DNA of 64,000 bases from Ewingella americana. GTDB taxonomy: Bacteria > Pseudomonadota > Gammaproteobacteria > Enterobacterales > Enterobacteriaceae. The notes below the pieces were generated by a model. The model saw only the letters and a program-made list of their open reading frames with translations, was not told the origin of the DNA and made no database searches. The stretch covers positions 1 through 64,000 of the forward strand of contig NZ_RCZD01000010.1 in NCBI RefSeq assembly GCF_006438725.1, read 5' to 3'. This document shows, in pieces, positions 12,880-22,020 of this stretch. Every line of letters begins with the position of its first letter. Within the stretch, counting starts at the first letter, position 1. Both the position numbers and the translations under genes were made by a program.

Positions 12880-13725
12880 CTATCGATAGAAAGGCTTATC
12901 GCCCAGCACCGTCGCTCTATGCATAATGCGCCGCTGCGGCAAATAATCGGCATTAGCATAATGCTGCGTCACGCGGTTATCCCAGATCGCGATATCATTT
13001 TCCTGCCAGCGCCAGCGCACCTGAAACTCCGGTTTGGTCACGTGGCTGAACAGGAAATTCAAAATTGCCGAACTCTCCTTCTCACTCAGCCCGACAATCC
13101 GCGTGGTAAACCCTTCGTTGACGAACAGCGCCTGCCTGCCGCTCACCGGATGCGTGCGGATCACCGGGTGCAATAACGGGGGGTTCTTCTCTTTGGCTTT
13201 CAGCCACTGCTGGTGTTCTTCCTCAGACTTACGGTGCCTGAACTCCTGAAACGACTTGGTGAAATCATGCTCGGCCTGCAACCCGGACAGCAACTGCCGG
13301 AAGGGGGCAGACAGCGCTTCATAGGCCGCAATACCGCTGGTCCACAGCGTGTCGCCGCCGGTGGAAGGCAGATGTTTTGACGCCAGAATGGCAATCGCAG
13401 GCGGTGTCTCGATAAAGGTCACGTCGGTGTGCCAGTTATCGTTGTCCGGCGGATTGTCGTCATGGGTATCCAGCACGATGATCTCTTCAACGTCCGGCGC
13501 ATGCGGATACACCGGGTGAATATGCAGATCGCCAAAGCGCACCGCCAGCGCACGCTGCTGCACCGGCGTGATTGGCTGGTTACGCAGGAACAGCACCTGA
13601 TGCTTGAGCAACGCATGATACAGCTGCTCAAACTGGGCGTCAGACAGCGGGCGGGCCAGCGCGACATTCTCAATCTGCGCGCCGATGTAAGGGCCTAACG
13701 GCGTGATATCCAGACGTTCATTCAT
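12880..13725 (-). CDS. tauD: Taurine dioxygenase (alpha-ketoglutarate-dependent)
   Basis: Non-haem Fe(II) dioxygenase that releases sulfite from taurine, allowing its use as a sulfur source. The 281 residues contain the facial triad His99, Asp101 (NWHTDVTF) and His255 ([10 protein letters not shown]), at the same numbers as in E. coli TauD. The Arg of the 2-oxoglutarate site lies in RRIMHRATV. The ATG at 13723-13725 overlaps the tauC stop (ATGA). It is last in the tauABCD operon. Confidence 0.96.
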   Translation of the reverse strand: MNERLDITPLGPYIGAQIENVALARPLSDAQFEQLYHALLKHQVLFLRNQPITPVQQRALAVRFGDLHIHPVYPHAPDVEEIIVLDTHDDNPPDNDNWHTDVTFIETPPAIAILASKHLPSTGGDTLWTSGIAAYEALSAPFRQLLSGLQAEHDFTKSFQEFRHRKSEEEHQQWLKAKEKNPPLLHPVIRTHPVSGRQALFVNEGFTTRIVGLSEKESSAILNFLFSHVTKPEFQVRWRWQENDIAIWDNRVTQHYANADYLPQRRIMHRATVLGDKPFYR

Positions 13726-14561
13726 TGTTGTTCTCCATGCCACGGGGTCAGTTTGCGCTGCAAGGCGCGCAGCCCGAGTTCAAGACTAAAAGCGATCAGC
13801 GCGATGACGCTGATACCGGCAATCACTACGTCAGTCGCCAGAAATTCTCCGGCGGACTGCACCATAAATCCCAGACCGCGCGTGGCGGCAATCAGCTCGG
13901 CGGCCACCAGCGTGGACCAGCCCACACCCAGCCCGATGCGGATACCGGTTAAAATTTCCGGCAGCGCACTCGGCAAGACGACATAACGCAGCACTTGCCA
14001 TTTGCTGGCCCCCAGCGCCTGCGCCGCGCGAACCCGCACCTGCGAAACACTGCGTACCCCGGCGACGGCGGAAAGCGCCACCGGCGCGAAAATCGCCAGA
14101 TAAATCAGCAAGATTTTGGAGGTCTCGCCGATGCCAAACCAGATCACCATCAGCGGTAAATAGGCCAGCGGCGGTACCGGACGGTAAAGCTCAATCAGCG
14201 GGTCCAATATTCCGCGCACCGTATCGTTAAGACCCATCGCGATCCCAACCGGCACGCCGATGATCACCGCGGCCAGCAGTGCAATCACGATGCGCGTCAG
14301 GCTGGCGGCCAGATGCTGCCACAGCGTGGCGTCCATAAACCCCTGCGGGCTGGCAATCACATACAGCTGATGCAACACCTGCTGCGGCGCAGGTAAAAAC
14401 AGCGGGCTGATTAACTTCAGCGCGGTCACCGCCCACCAGACCAACAGCAGAACCGCCAGCGTGGCGATGCTCAGGCGCACATTGCGCGGGATGCGTGGCA
14501 GCCACAGACGGCGCGGAGTGGCGGCGCGGACCGTTTCTTTCAAGGTGGAATCCAGGCTCAT
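13722..14561 (-). CDS. tauC: Taurine ABC transporter permease TauC
   Basis: Inner-membrane permease of the taurine importer, of the BPD transporter family. The 279 residues carry about six hydrophobic segments and the cytoplasmic EAA-type loop [16 protein letters not shown], which contacts the TauB ATPase. It overlaps tauB by 4 nt upstream and tauD by 4 nt downstream, so the three are translationally coupled. No defect was seen. Confidence 0.95.
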   Translation of the reverse strand: MSLDSTLKETVRAATPRRLWLPRIPRNVRLSIATLAVLLLVWWAVTALKLISPLFLPAPQQVLHQLYVIASPQGFMDATLWQHLAASLTRIVIALLAAVIIGVPVGIAMGLNDTVRGILDPLIELYRPVPPLAYLPLMVIWFGIGETSKILLIYLAIFAPVALSAVAGVRSVSQVRVRAAQALGASKWQVLRYVVLPSALPEILTGIRIGLGVGWSTLVAAELIAATRGLGFMVQSAGEFLATDVVIAGISVIALIAFSLELGLRALQRKLTPWHGEQQ

Positions 14562-15325
14562 ATCAGCACCTCGCGCTGCTGGAAGACTTTACTCAGCACA
14601 TATTCGCGTTGGGCAATAAATTCCGGGTCAGACTTGATCGCCCGGCAGTTCTCACCCCCGGCATAACGCTGGCCGAAATTGAGTTTCAGCCGCTCAACCA
14701 CCTGCCCCGGCCCCGGCGAGAGCAGCAACAGTTCGCTGGCCAGAAATACCGCCTCTTCGATGTCATGGGTGATCAACAGAATCTGTTTGCCGGTATCGCG
14801 CCAGATGGTCAGCAATAACTCCTGCATCTGTTCGCGGTTGAAGGCATCCAGCGCGCCGAACGGCTCGTCGAGCAGCAGTAAACGCGGGTCCGCCGCCAGT
14901 GCACGGGCGATCCCCACGCGCTGGCGCATACCGCCGGAGAGCTGCCAGATAAAATGTTTCTCGTAACCCGCCAGCCCGACCTTGCTCAACATGCGTTGCG
15001 CGGTGTCGCGCCGCTGGGTTTTATTCACGCCCGCCAGTTGCAGGCCGAACTCCACATTGCTTTGCACGTCCCGCCACGGCAGCAAACCTTCATGCTGAAA
15101 CACCACACCGCGATCGGCTCCCGGCCCGCTGACCGGCTGGCCGTCGAGGGTGATGGAACCGCCGGACGCAGGCAGAAAACCGGCCACCAGATTCAGCAGC
15201 GTGGTTTTGCCACAGCCTGACGGGCCGAGCACCACCACCAGTTCACCGCTGGCAATCTGCAATGAAATGTCTTTCAGCGCAGGTTTCCCCTGATATTCAG
15301 CCGACAGATGCGAGACGTTTAACAT
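14558..15325 (-). CDS. tauB: Taurine ABC transporter ATPase TauB
   Basis: ATP-binding subunit of the taurine importer. The 255 residues include Walker [10 protein letters not shown] near 34-42, a Q-loop, the signature [15 protein letters not shown], Walker [13 protein letters not shown] and the H-loop ITHDIEEAV. It starts 10 bp after the tauA stop, with GGAG upstream. The Walker motifs are intact, although the binding-protein gene upstream is interrupted. Confidence 0.95.
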   Translation of the reverse strand: MLNVSHLSAEYQGKPALKDISLQIASGELVVVLGPSGCGKTTLLNLVAGFLPASGGSITLDGQPVSGPGADRGVVFQHEGLLPWRDVQSNVEFGLQLAGVNKTQRRDTAQRMLSKVGLAGYEKHFIWQLSGGMRQRVGIARALAADPRLLLLDEPFGALDAFNREQMQELLLTIWRDTGKQILLITHDIEEAVFLASELLLLSPGPGQVVERLKLNFGQRYAGGENCRAIKSDPEFIAQREYVLSKVFQQREVLI

Positions 15326-15335
15326 AGTTGGCTCC

Positions 15336-16337
15336 TCAGGATTTCGGGTCAGCCTTGACGGCTTTCACGAACTCGTTAGTCACGTAGTCGCTGTAGTCAT
15401 CGTCAGTCTGCTGAATTTTCCCCTGCTCTTTGAGGAACGCCGCCGTGTCTTTAATGGCTTTATTCACCGGCTGGCCGAGCTGGGTGATTTGTTCATCCAC
15501 TGGCAGATAGCGGTTACCTTTCACCAGATCAGGAATTTGCTCATCCGGCACACCGCTCAGGCGCGACAGCGTGTCGAGATTGTTTTTATCCTGCAGCCAT
15601 TTCTCCGGCTGTTGCAGATAGTCGCCCTGCGCTTTCAGTGCGCTGCGGGCAAAAGCCGTCACAATCTCCGGGTGCGCTTTGGCGAAATCTTTGCGCACTA
15701 CCCAGACATCCAGCGTTGGCGAGCCCCATTTGCCAACCTGCGAGGAGTCCGTCAGCACCTTGCCGGTCTTCTCCAGCTCGTTGACCGCCGGAGCCCGGAC
15801 GTAAGCGCCATCGATATCACCGCGTGCCCAGGCCGCAGCGATAGCCGGTGGCTGAAGATTCACGATGGTGACCTGTTTAGGGTCGATGCCCCAATGTTTG
15901 AGCGCCTACAGCAGGCTGTAATGGGTGGTGGAAATAAACGGCACCGCGATGCGCTTACCAATCAAATCTTTCGGGTCTTTAATCTCTTTCTTCACCACCA
16001 GCGCTTCCGAACTGCCAAGCTCGGAGGCCAGCAGAAACACTTCGATAGGCAGCTTCTGACTCGCCGCCACAGCCAGCGGGCTGGAGCCGATATTACCGAT
16101 TTGTACATCGCCGGAGGCCAGCGCACGCAACACGCTGGAGCCGCTGTCAAACTTGCGCCAGTCCACCTTCGCACCGGAATCTTTGGCGAACGTATTTTCC
16201 GCCTGTGCCACTTTGGCCGGTTCCGCAGAAGTCTGATACGCCACGGTGACATCCGCCGCCTGTGCGCCAAACGCGGCCAGGCTCAGTGCCAGGGCCACGC
16301 CATGAAATTTGAAACGGGTGAAAGACTTGCTCGCCAT
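15336..16337 (-). pseudogene. tauA: Taurine-binding protein gene interrupted by an in-frame amber codon
   Basis: Periplasmic taurine-binding protein of the TauABC importer. The 5' part (15906-16337, 143 codons) has a signal peptide (FKFHGVALALSLAAFGAQA) and reads to HYSLL. TAG at 15906-15908 then interrupts the frame. The same frame continues with ALKHWGIDPKQVTIVNLQPPAIAAAW to the natural stop at 15336, with no frameshift. In E. coli TauA this position reads SLLAALKHW, so only one codon is affected. The distal part could restart only from a GTG at 15863, without a ribosome site or signal peptide, so the product is predicted non-functional. A base-calling error cannot be excluded. Confidence 0.9.
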
Positions 16338-16407
16338 AAGAAGGTGCTCCGCGCAGGGGAATGATTGTTGTTTGTCAGACAGTTTTAGCGGAGGCGAAAA
16401 AAGATAG

Positions 16408-16438
16408 AAAGTAATTAGAAATTATCTTTAATTACTTT
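16408..16438. promoter_or_regulatory. AT-rich dyad upstream of tauA (candidate operator)
   Basis: Perfect 10-bp arms AAAGTAATTA (16408-16417) and TAATTACTTT (16429-16438) around an 11-bp spacer, centred about 86 bp upstream of the tauA start. In E. coli tau is activated by the LysR-type proteins Cbl and CysB, which bind AT-rich sites upstream. Assigning this dyad to them is inference. Confidence 0.5.
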
Positions 16439-16456
16439 ATGGAATATAACGGGGCA

Positions 16457-16485
16457 TAAAAACGGCCTCCGATGGGAAGCCGTTG
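16457..16485 (-). terminator. Terminator of the LysE-family gene
   Basis: Minus strand ACGGCTTCC, CATC loop, GGAGGCCGT (one G-T pair) followed by TTTTTAT, just after the stop at 16502. Confidence 0.8.
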
Positions 16486-16501
16486 GTAACAAGGGAGAAA
16501 A

Positions 16502-17104
16502 TCAGCGCCAGATCAGCAGCACACAGGCCGCTGTCAAAATCCCCATCGCCACATTAAAGGTATACCAGGCGCGACGGCTGCTGAGCAGTCGGCCAATTAC
16601 CGTACCAAATCCCAGCCAGATAATGCCCGACACCAGATTGACGATGAAGAGCCCGACGCTAATCGCTGCGATGGAATGGTTATATTCCGCACCCGCCAGA
16701 CTGAAACTGGCGACCGCACCCAGGCCCATCAGCCAGGCTTTCGGGTTGAGAAATTGTAATAACCAGCCCTGATACCATTGCAGCGGTTTTGGCGGTGCGG
16801 CACCGACTTCCAGTTTTTCATACACCGAGGTGGCAATCTTCCACGCCAGCCACAGCAGATAGAGGCTACCGGCAATTTTGAGGAATAGGTGCAGCGCGGG
16901 ATAGACCATGATCAGGCTGCCGACACCGAACGCCACCAGCAACAAGATGCTTTGCATACCCAGCATAATACCCATCATCAGCCAGAGTGATCGCAAGAAC
17001 CCGAAGTTAGCGCCGGACGTGGTGAGCAACATATTGTTCGGGCCTGGTGTGATGGCCGCGACCCACAAAAAACCAAGCATCGAAAAGAATAAACTAAGTT
17101 CCAT
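16502..17104 (-). CDS. LysE/RhtB-family amino-acid exporter
   Basis: Predicted inner-membrane efflux protein. The 200 residues form about six hydrophobic helices and carry the family signature AAITPGPNNMLLTTSGANFGF near the N-terminus, plus QFLNPKAWLMGLGAV in the centre. The overall pattern is closest to the EamB/RhtB branch, known for exporting cysteine derivatives, homoserine or threonine. The substrate cannot be read from the sequence. It lies between tauA and yheT with its own terminator; proximity to sulfur genes makes a cysteine-type substrate conceivable but unproven. Confidence 0.88.
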   Translation of the reverse strand: MELSLFFSMLGFLWVAAITPGPNNMLLTTSGANFGFLRSLWLMMGIMLGMQSILLLVAFGVGSLIMVYPALHLFLKIAGSLYLLWLAWKIATSVYEKLEVGAAPPKPLQWYQGWLLQFLNPKAWLMGLGAVASFSLAGAEYNHSIAAISVGLFIVNLVSGIIWLGFGTVIGRLLSSRRAWYTFNVAMGILTAACVLLIWR

Positions 17105-17203
17105 TTAATTGGGTACTCCGACCCGAAGAATGTGCGATAGGATTGAAGCTATCAGTGTGATATTGATCGCACAAGACCTCATGACGAGAATATTATTCAT
17201 CAT

Positions 17204-18187
17204 ATGCATGAATCCTTTCGCCCCCTGCGCGGAGCCAGTAATCCGCATCTGCAAACGCTGCTGCCACGGCTGGTCCGGCGGCACGCGATGCTCAAACCGC
17301 ACTGGCAAAGACTGGACACACCGGACGGCGATTTCGTTGATTTAGCCTGGAGCGAAGATCCGGCGCTGGCGCGTCACAAACCCCGCATGGTGCTGTTTCA
17401 TGGTTTGGAAGGGAATTTCTACAGCCCCTACGCGCACGGCCTGCTGCACGCCTGGCGTGAACAGGGCTGGCTCGGCGTGGTGATGCATTTTCGCGGCTGC
17501 GGCGGCGAACCCAATAAAATGCAACGCATTTACCACTCCGGCGAAACCGAAGATGCCCGCTTCTTTCTCAACTGGCTGCGGGACACCTACGGGGATGTGC
17601 CGACCGGTGCCGTCGGCGTGTCGCTCGGCGGCAACATGCTGGCCTGTTATCTCGGGCAGGAGGGTGAAAACTGTAAACTCAAAGCGGCCGTTGTGGTCTC
17701 AGCCCCGCTGATGCTTGAACCCTGTGCCTACCGGCTGGAACGCGGATCATCGCGGTTTTATCAGCGTTATTTACTCGACCAGCTCAAGCTAAACGCTTCG
17801 CGTAAACTGGCGAAATATCCCGGCACCCTGCCGGTGACGCTGGCAGAGCTGAAATCGATGCGGCGCATCCGTGATTTCGACGACGCCATTACCTCGAAAG
17901 CCCACGGTTTCACCGATGCGCTGGACTACTACCGCCGTTGCAGCGGCCTGCCGATGCTGTCACAGGTACGCATTCCGCTGCTGATCATTCATGCCAAAGA
18001 TGACCCCTTCATGACGCCGGAAGTGATCCCACAAGCCACTGATTTACCGGCATGCGTCGAGTATCAATTAACCGAACATGGCGGCCACGTGGGTTTCGTC
18101 TCCGGCAGCCTGCGCAACCCGAAAATGTGGCTCGAGCAACGCATTCCGGCATGGATCGCCCCGTATATAAAGGAACAAAGTTTGTGA
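17204..18187 (+). CDS. yheT: Alpha/beta hydrolase YheT
   Basis: Member of the YheT/ABHD1-3 group of alpha/beta hydrolases, probably an esterase of unknown substrate. Of the 327 residues, the nucleophile is Ser140 in GVSLGGNML, the acid is in HAKDDPFM and the histidine in EHGGHVGF, giving a complete triad. The oxyanion segment is [15 protein letters not shown]. The ATG at 17204 has only a weak ribosome site. The gene overlaps yheU by 4 nt (GTGA). Confidence 0.93.
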   Translation: MHESFRPLRGASNPHLQTLLPRLVRRHAMLKPHWQRLDTPDGDFVDLAWSEDPALARHKPRMVLFHGLEGNFYSPYAHGLLHAWREQGWLGVVMHFRGCGGEPNKMQRIYHSGETEDARFFLNWLRDTYGDVPTGAVGVSLGGNMLACYLGQEGENCKLKAAVVVSAPLMLEPCAYRLERGSSRFYQRYLLDQLKLNASRKLAKYPGTLPVTLAELKSMRRIRDFDDAITSKAHGFTDALDYYRRCSGLPMLSQVRIPLLIIHAKDDPFMTPEVIPQATDLPACVEYQLTEHGGHVGFVSGSLRNPKMWLEQRIPAWIAPYIKEQSL

Positions 18188-18432
18188 TTATTCCCTGGAA
18201 AGAACTGGACGCTGAGATCCTCAACAGCGTGATTGAAGCCTTCGTACTGCGTGAAGGCACCGATTACGGCGAGCAGGAACGCACGCTGGAACAGAAGGTA
18301 GAAGACGTCAAACGCCAGTTAAAAAGCGGTGACGTGGTGCTGGTGTGGTCGGAACTGCACGAAACGCTGAACATTATGCCGCGCGGTCAGTTCCGTGCGG
18401 GCGAAGAAGAGCGGCAGGACGACTGGAACTGA
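18184..18432 (+). CDS. yheU: YheU family protein
   Basis: Small conserved cytosolic protein of unknown function. Starting at the GTG at 18184, which overlaps the yheT stop and has AAGGA upstream, it has 82 residues. It matches the family pattern [31 protein letters not shown] and [14 protein letters not shown]. An earlier in-frame ATG at 18052 lies inside yheT and would add non-family sequence, so it is rejected. The C-terminus is about ten residues longer than in E. coli. Confidence 0.92.
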   Translation: MIIPWKELDAEILNSVIEAFVLREGTDYGEQERTLEQKVEDVKRQLKSGDVVLVWSELHETLNIMPRGQFRAGEEERQDDWN

Positions 18433-18443
18433 ATTCGCTACAA

Positions 18444-19835
18444 TCAGAATGACGCCGAACGCCATGGACGGTGTTTGAACCGGTCACTGCCCGCCCGCGC
18501 CGCCAGACTGTTGGCCGCCTGTTGCGAACGCACCATGACGTCGCGCTCATTCACCCGCGTCAGCTGGCCGTTGCGCAGTACCGGCTGACCATCAACAAAC
18601 ACGTCCGTCACTTCATGACCGAGCGCTGAATAGACCAGTGCAGAAACCGGATGATGTAGCGGCGTCATCGCCGGATGGTCAGTGCTAATCACCGCGATAT
18701 CCGCTTTTTTACCCACCTCGATCGAACCGATTTCATCTTCGAGGCCAATCGCCCGCGCACCGTCGATGGTCGCCATCTCCAGCACTTTCTCCGCCGTCAT
18801 GATGGTCGGGTCACGATGTACGCCCTTTTGCACCAGTGCCGCCATTTTCATGGCCTGAAACAGGTTGTGATTATTGCTGCTCGCCGGACCATCTGAGCCC
18901 AGCCCTACCGTCAGCCCTGCCGCCAGCATTTCAGGAATAGGCGCAACGCCGGAGGCCAGATACATATTGCTGCACGGGTTATGCGACACGCGCACATCAT
19001 GATGTTTCAGCGCCCGGATATCGCGACTGCTGCACTGCACGCAATGCACCGCCAGAACGTCAGGGCCGAGAAAACCAATCTCGCTGAGGAATTCGGTATC
19101 GGTACTTTGGAAACGCAGCTGTGACTGCGCAATTTCAAAATCGGTTTCTGCTACATGCGTGGTGATCAGCACGCCGGTTTCGTTGGCCAGTTCCCGCGTA
19201 CCGCGCAGCACTTTTTCATCCAGCGCCCAGATCATGCTCGGCGCCAGCCCGACCTTCACCCGTCCGCCCTCGCGGTTGTATTGGTAAATCAGCTTGCGGG
19301 CATCGGCCAGCGCAGCTTCCGGCGCTTCGATTAACTGTTCCGGGATGCCGTGTTCTGCGCCGGTGGTCAGAAAACCACGACATACGCGGCCACGAATACC
19401 GGTCAGCTCAAACGCTTCGACCACTTTGGCCGTCAGGCCAGGGCGCGGATGGGCATACATAAAATCGATCAGTGAGGTGACGCCGGAGCGCAGCGACTCA
19501 ACGCAGCCGTGCATCGCCGCCGCGAACACATCCTCTTCCGTCAGCTCTACCGCACTCGGCCCAGTCATGCAGGTGAACCACTTTTTCAGCACCATATCGT
19601 CGCCCAGCCCTTTCAGTAAGGTCTGGAACAGGTGCGTATGGGTATTAACCATGCCGGGAATAATGATCGCATCGCGGCAATCCACCACTTCCGACTCAGG
19701 ATGGCTGGCCACCAGTTGCTGACGCGTCCCGATAGCACTGATGCGGTCGCCTTCAATCAGAATGCTGGCGTGCTCAAGCACCTCGCGCTGCGGGTTCATG
19801 GTGATAACCCAGCCGTCGGCCAGAATGTAAGACAT
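18444..19835 (-). CDS. ATZ/TRZ-family amidohydrolase (N-heterocycle deaminase/hydrolase)
   Basis: Metal-dependent amidohydrolase of the subgroup containing AtzB, TrzN, guanine deaminase and 8-oxoguanine deaminase. The 463 residues contain metal ligands His66 and His68 (NTHTHLFQ), His227 (TTHVAE), His264 (LAVHCVQ) and Asp315 (GLGSDGPASS). Together with C-terminal GKKADIAVIS they give a complete active site. The ATG at 19833-19835 has AGGAGA upstream. It starts 17 bp after the isochorismatase-like gene and ends an operon with a BMP-type importer. A purine-like or triazine-like ring substrate is an inference; the exact reaction cannot be told. Confidence 0.88.
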   Translation of the reverse strand: MSYILADGWVITMNPQREVLEHASILIEGDRISAIGTRQQLVASHPESEVVDCRDAIIIPGMVNTHTHLFQTLLKGLGDDMVLKKWFTCMTGPSAVELTEEDVFAAAMHGCVESLRSGVTSLIDFMYAHPRPGLTAKVVEAFELTGIRGRVCRGFLTTGAEHGIPEQLIEAPEAALADARKLIYQYNREGGRVKVGLAPSMIWALDEKVLRGTRELANETGVLITTHVAETDFEIAQSQLRFQSTDTEFLSEIGFLGPDVLAVHCVQCSSRDIRALKHHDVRVSHNPCSNMYLASGVAPIPEMLAAGLTVGLGSDGPASSNNHNLFQAMKMAALVQKGVHRDPTIMTAEKVLEMATIDGARAIGLEDEIGSIEVGKKADIAVISTDHPAMTPLHHPVSALVYSALGHEVTDVFVDGQPVLRNGQLTRVNERDVMVRSQQAANSLAARAGSDRFKHRPWRSASF

Positions 19836-19852
19836 CTTCTTTCTCCTGAGAA

Positions 19853-20635
19853 TTAACGTTCCAGCTGCGTCAGCAATTGTTCCGAACCGGTGACAAAACC
19901 AAAACACTGGCGAACGTTGTACAAGGTGGCGTCCAGACAATATTGCGGCGACGTGGTGGCGCAGCAGTCTTCGAGCAGCAGGCAGTCATAACCGTGGAAG
20001 TTGGCATCCTGCAAGGTACAGAGCACGCACTGATCGGCATTAACCCCGGCGAACAGCAAAGTGGTGACGTTAAGATTGCGCAGGATGCTATCGAGCTCGG
20101 TGTCCTTGAAACCGGACATGCGGTATTTGTCGACGCTGATATCGCCCTCCACCGGCGTCAGTTCATCGACCACCGCCGCCGCCCAGCTGCCCTGCTGCAA
20201 TACCGGTGCACCGGAAACCGGTAATGGATCGCCCAGGCCAACCCCTTCCCCCGTCGGTTTGTAAACATGCAACACCGCCGGGCTGAGGTTGAGTTTGTCG
20301 GCACGGTTGCCCCAGTTCAGCCAGATAACCGGAATATCCGTCTCGCGCAGCGCGGGCAGCAAGCGCTGCAATGGCGCAATCGGGCCGCGAGCTGGCGTGA
20401 CGTCTACGCCGATGTGCCCCAGCCAGCCGTCGGGATGGCAAAAGTCATTTTGCATATCAATCACGATAAGCGCCGTGCGCCGTACATCCAGCCGGATGTG
20501 CCGCTCGCCGTCAGCCACCGTAATGGTCTGTGGCGGAACACCCTCGCGCACCAGATCAACCTGCTGCGCCGAGACATGCCATTGATTACGCGGGCTGGCG
20601 CCCAGTGGAATAAGATCAGACTGCTTCGACATCAT
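19853..20635 (-). CDS. Isochorismatase-like cysteine hydrolase
   Basis: Cysteine hydrolase of the isochorismatase superfamily, which includes biuret hydrolase, RutB, nicotinamidase and carbamoylsarcosine amidase. The 260 residues contain the triad Asp60 (VIDMQNDF), Lys170 (VDKYRMSGF) and Cys203 (GVNADQCVLCT). The segments QGSWAAAVVDEL and TELDSILRNLNV resemble RutB and biuret hydrolase. The start ATG at 20633-20635 overlaps the cupin stop. Neighbours suggest it opens an amide or ureide made by the adjacent amidohydrolase; this is inference. Confidence 0.87.
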   Translation of the reverse strand: MMSKQSDLIPLGASPRNQWHVSAQQVDLVREGVPPQTITVADGERHIRLDVRRTALIVIDMQNDFCHPDGWLGHIGVDVTPARGPIAPLQRLLPALRETDIPVIWLNWGNRADKLNLSPAVLHVYKPTGEGVGLGDPLPVSGAPVLQQGSWAAAVVDELTPVEGDISVDKYRMSGFKDTELDSILRNLNVTTLLFAGVNADQCVLCTLQDANFHGYDCLLLEDCCATTSPQYCLDATLYNVRQCFGFVTGSEQLLTQLER

Positions 20636-21075
20636 GCCGTCTCGCTCCCCGTCGCCCCGCTCAGGATGCATAAATCTTCTTGGTCTAATTCGACGGGCTC
20701 GCCACCCCGGATCAGTTCGGCGAAGCCTTCGTTCGGCGTCATCACCGTCAGGGTGTAAAGCTTCGACGTACCGGTATTACGGATCAGATGCTCATTGCCC
20801 GGCGCGAGTAACAGCGCGTCGCCCTTCTTCAGCGCCCTCTCTTTACCATCGCAACGGGCAATGCCTTCGCCGTGCAGGACATAGAAGAACTCGTGCGCCG
20901 TCGCGTGCTCATTGGGTGGCGTCGCACCGCCGACTTTGAAGATTTCGATGACGAAAATGTTTTCGATCTGATCCTGTTCTTTGTCGAACAGAATGGCGAA
21001 ATAGTTGGTGTCTTGCGGGCTGATACGGAAAGCCTGCGCTGACTTAGCGTCAGTACCACGGAAACTGTGCAACAT
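20632..21075 (-). CDS. Cupin-domain protein
   Basis: 147-residue single-domain cupin. Motif 1 (NEHATAHEFFYVLHGEGIARCDGKE) and motif 2 (GDALLLAPGNEHLIRNTG) are recognisable, with metal-ligand-type His and Glu. GGAGT precedes the ATG. It lies 6 bp after the second permease and overlaps the isochorismatase-like gene by 4 nt, so it is part of the transporter-hydrolase operon. It could be a small isomerase or dioxygenase, or a ligand-binding protein. Function unknown. Confidence 0.82.
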   Translation of the reverse strand: MLHSFRGTDAKSAQAFRISPQDTNYFAILFDKEQDQIENIFVIEIFKVGGATPPNEHATAHEFFYVLHGEGIARCDGKERALKKGDALLLAPGNEHLIRNTGTSKLYTLTVMTPNEGFAELIRGGEPVELDQEDLCILSGATGSETA

Positions 21076-21081
21076 CGTTTA

Positions 21082-22020
21082 CTACTCCTTGCGATAAGGC
21101 TGGGTCAGTGCGCCCGGCTGAACGGTTTTGCCGACAATGCCCGACATCGCCAGAATGGTGAGTAAGTAAGGCAGGGCCAGCAGCACCTGCGCCGGTAGTG
21201 CGTTGTCGAACAGCTGCAAAGAGAGTTGCAGCGCATCGGCAGCGCCGAAAATAAAGGCCGCCAGCAAAGCTTTCACCGGGCTCCAGCGGCCGAAAATCAC
21301 AATCGCCAGGGCGATAAACCCTTGCCCGCTGACGATGTTGTCGCGAAACAGGCCAATCTGCGCCGTCACCAGATACCCGCCCGCCAGCCCTGCGCCAAGG
21401 CAGGAGAGCATCACGCCATAGGTTCGGACACGCTGAACGTTCAGTCCGGCGGCATGGGCGGCGCGGGGGTTTTCACCCACCGCACGCAGCGTTAACCCGA
21501 AGCGGGTATGAAACAGACCGATCTGCGCCACCCCCACCAAAATCAGCGTGAGGTACAGCGGCCACGGCTGGTTGAAGAAAATGCTGCCAATCACCGGCAA
21601 ATGCGACAACCACGGCAGCGGCAACGCATTGAACATCGCGATGGTCGGCGAAGTATTGTTGCCAATCACTAAGCTATAGACGTAAGTCGCCACACCGGCC
21701 GCCAGAATATTGAAGACAATACCGACCACCACCTGACTGGCCAGCGCACGCAGATAGAGAAATGCCAGAAACAGCCCGACGATTAACCCGCCCACGCCAC
21801 CGGCGAAGAAACCCAGCACGGTCGAACCTGACCATACCGCCACCAGATAACTCGACAGCGCGCCCATCAGCACCGTGCCTTCGATACCGATATTCAGTAC
21901 GCCGGAACGTTCCGCATAAATCTCACCCAGCGACGCCAGCAATACCGGTCCGGCGAGACGCACTGCCGCCGCCAGCCAGGTAATGAAAAATGCCGTATCA
22001 AGATGCGCCCACAGACTCAT
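21082..22020 (-). CDS. BMP-family ABC transporter permease 2
   Basis: Inner-membrane permease of a nucleoside/purine-type importer (BPD_transp_2, the YufQ/NupQ-like branch). The 312 residues have about eight to nine hydrophobic segments and the family pattern YAERSGVLNIGIEGTVLMGAL, LRAVGENPRAAHAAGLNV and GFIALAIVIFGRWSPVKALL. The ATG overlaps the stop of permease 1 by 4 nt. Confidence 0.92.
   Translation of the reverse strand: MSLWAHLDTAFFITWLAAAVRLAGPVLLASLGEIYAERSGVLNIGIEGTVLMGALSSYLVAVWSGSTVLGFFAGGVGGLIVGLFLAFLYLRALASQVVVGIVFNILAAGVATYVYSLVIGNNTSPTIAMFNALPLPWLSHLPVIGSIFFNQPWPLYLTLILVGVAQIGLFHTRFGLTLRAVGENPRAAHAAGLNVQRVRTYGVMLSCLGAGLAGGYLVTAQIGLFRDNIVSGQGFIALAIVIFGRWSPVKALLAAFIFGAADALQLSLQLFDNALPAQVLLALPYLLTILAMSGIVGKTVQPGALTQPYRKE

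Noticed and set aside
15489-16364. Plus-strand open frame of 291 codons opposite tauA
   Set aside because: Antisense to the tauA frame, which is unmistakable on both sides of its amber codon.
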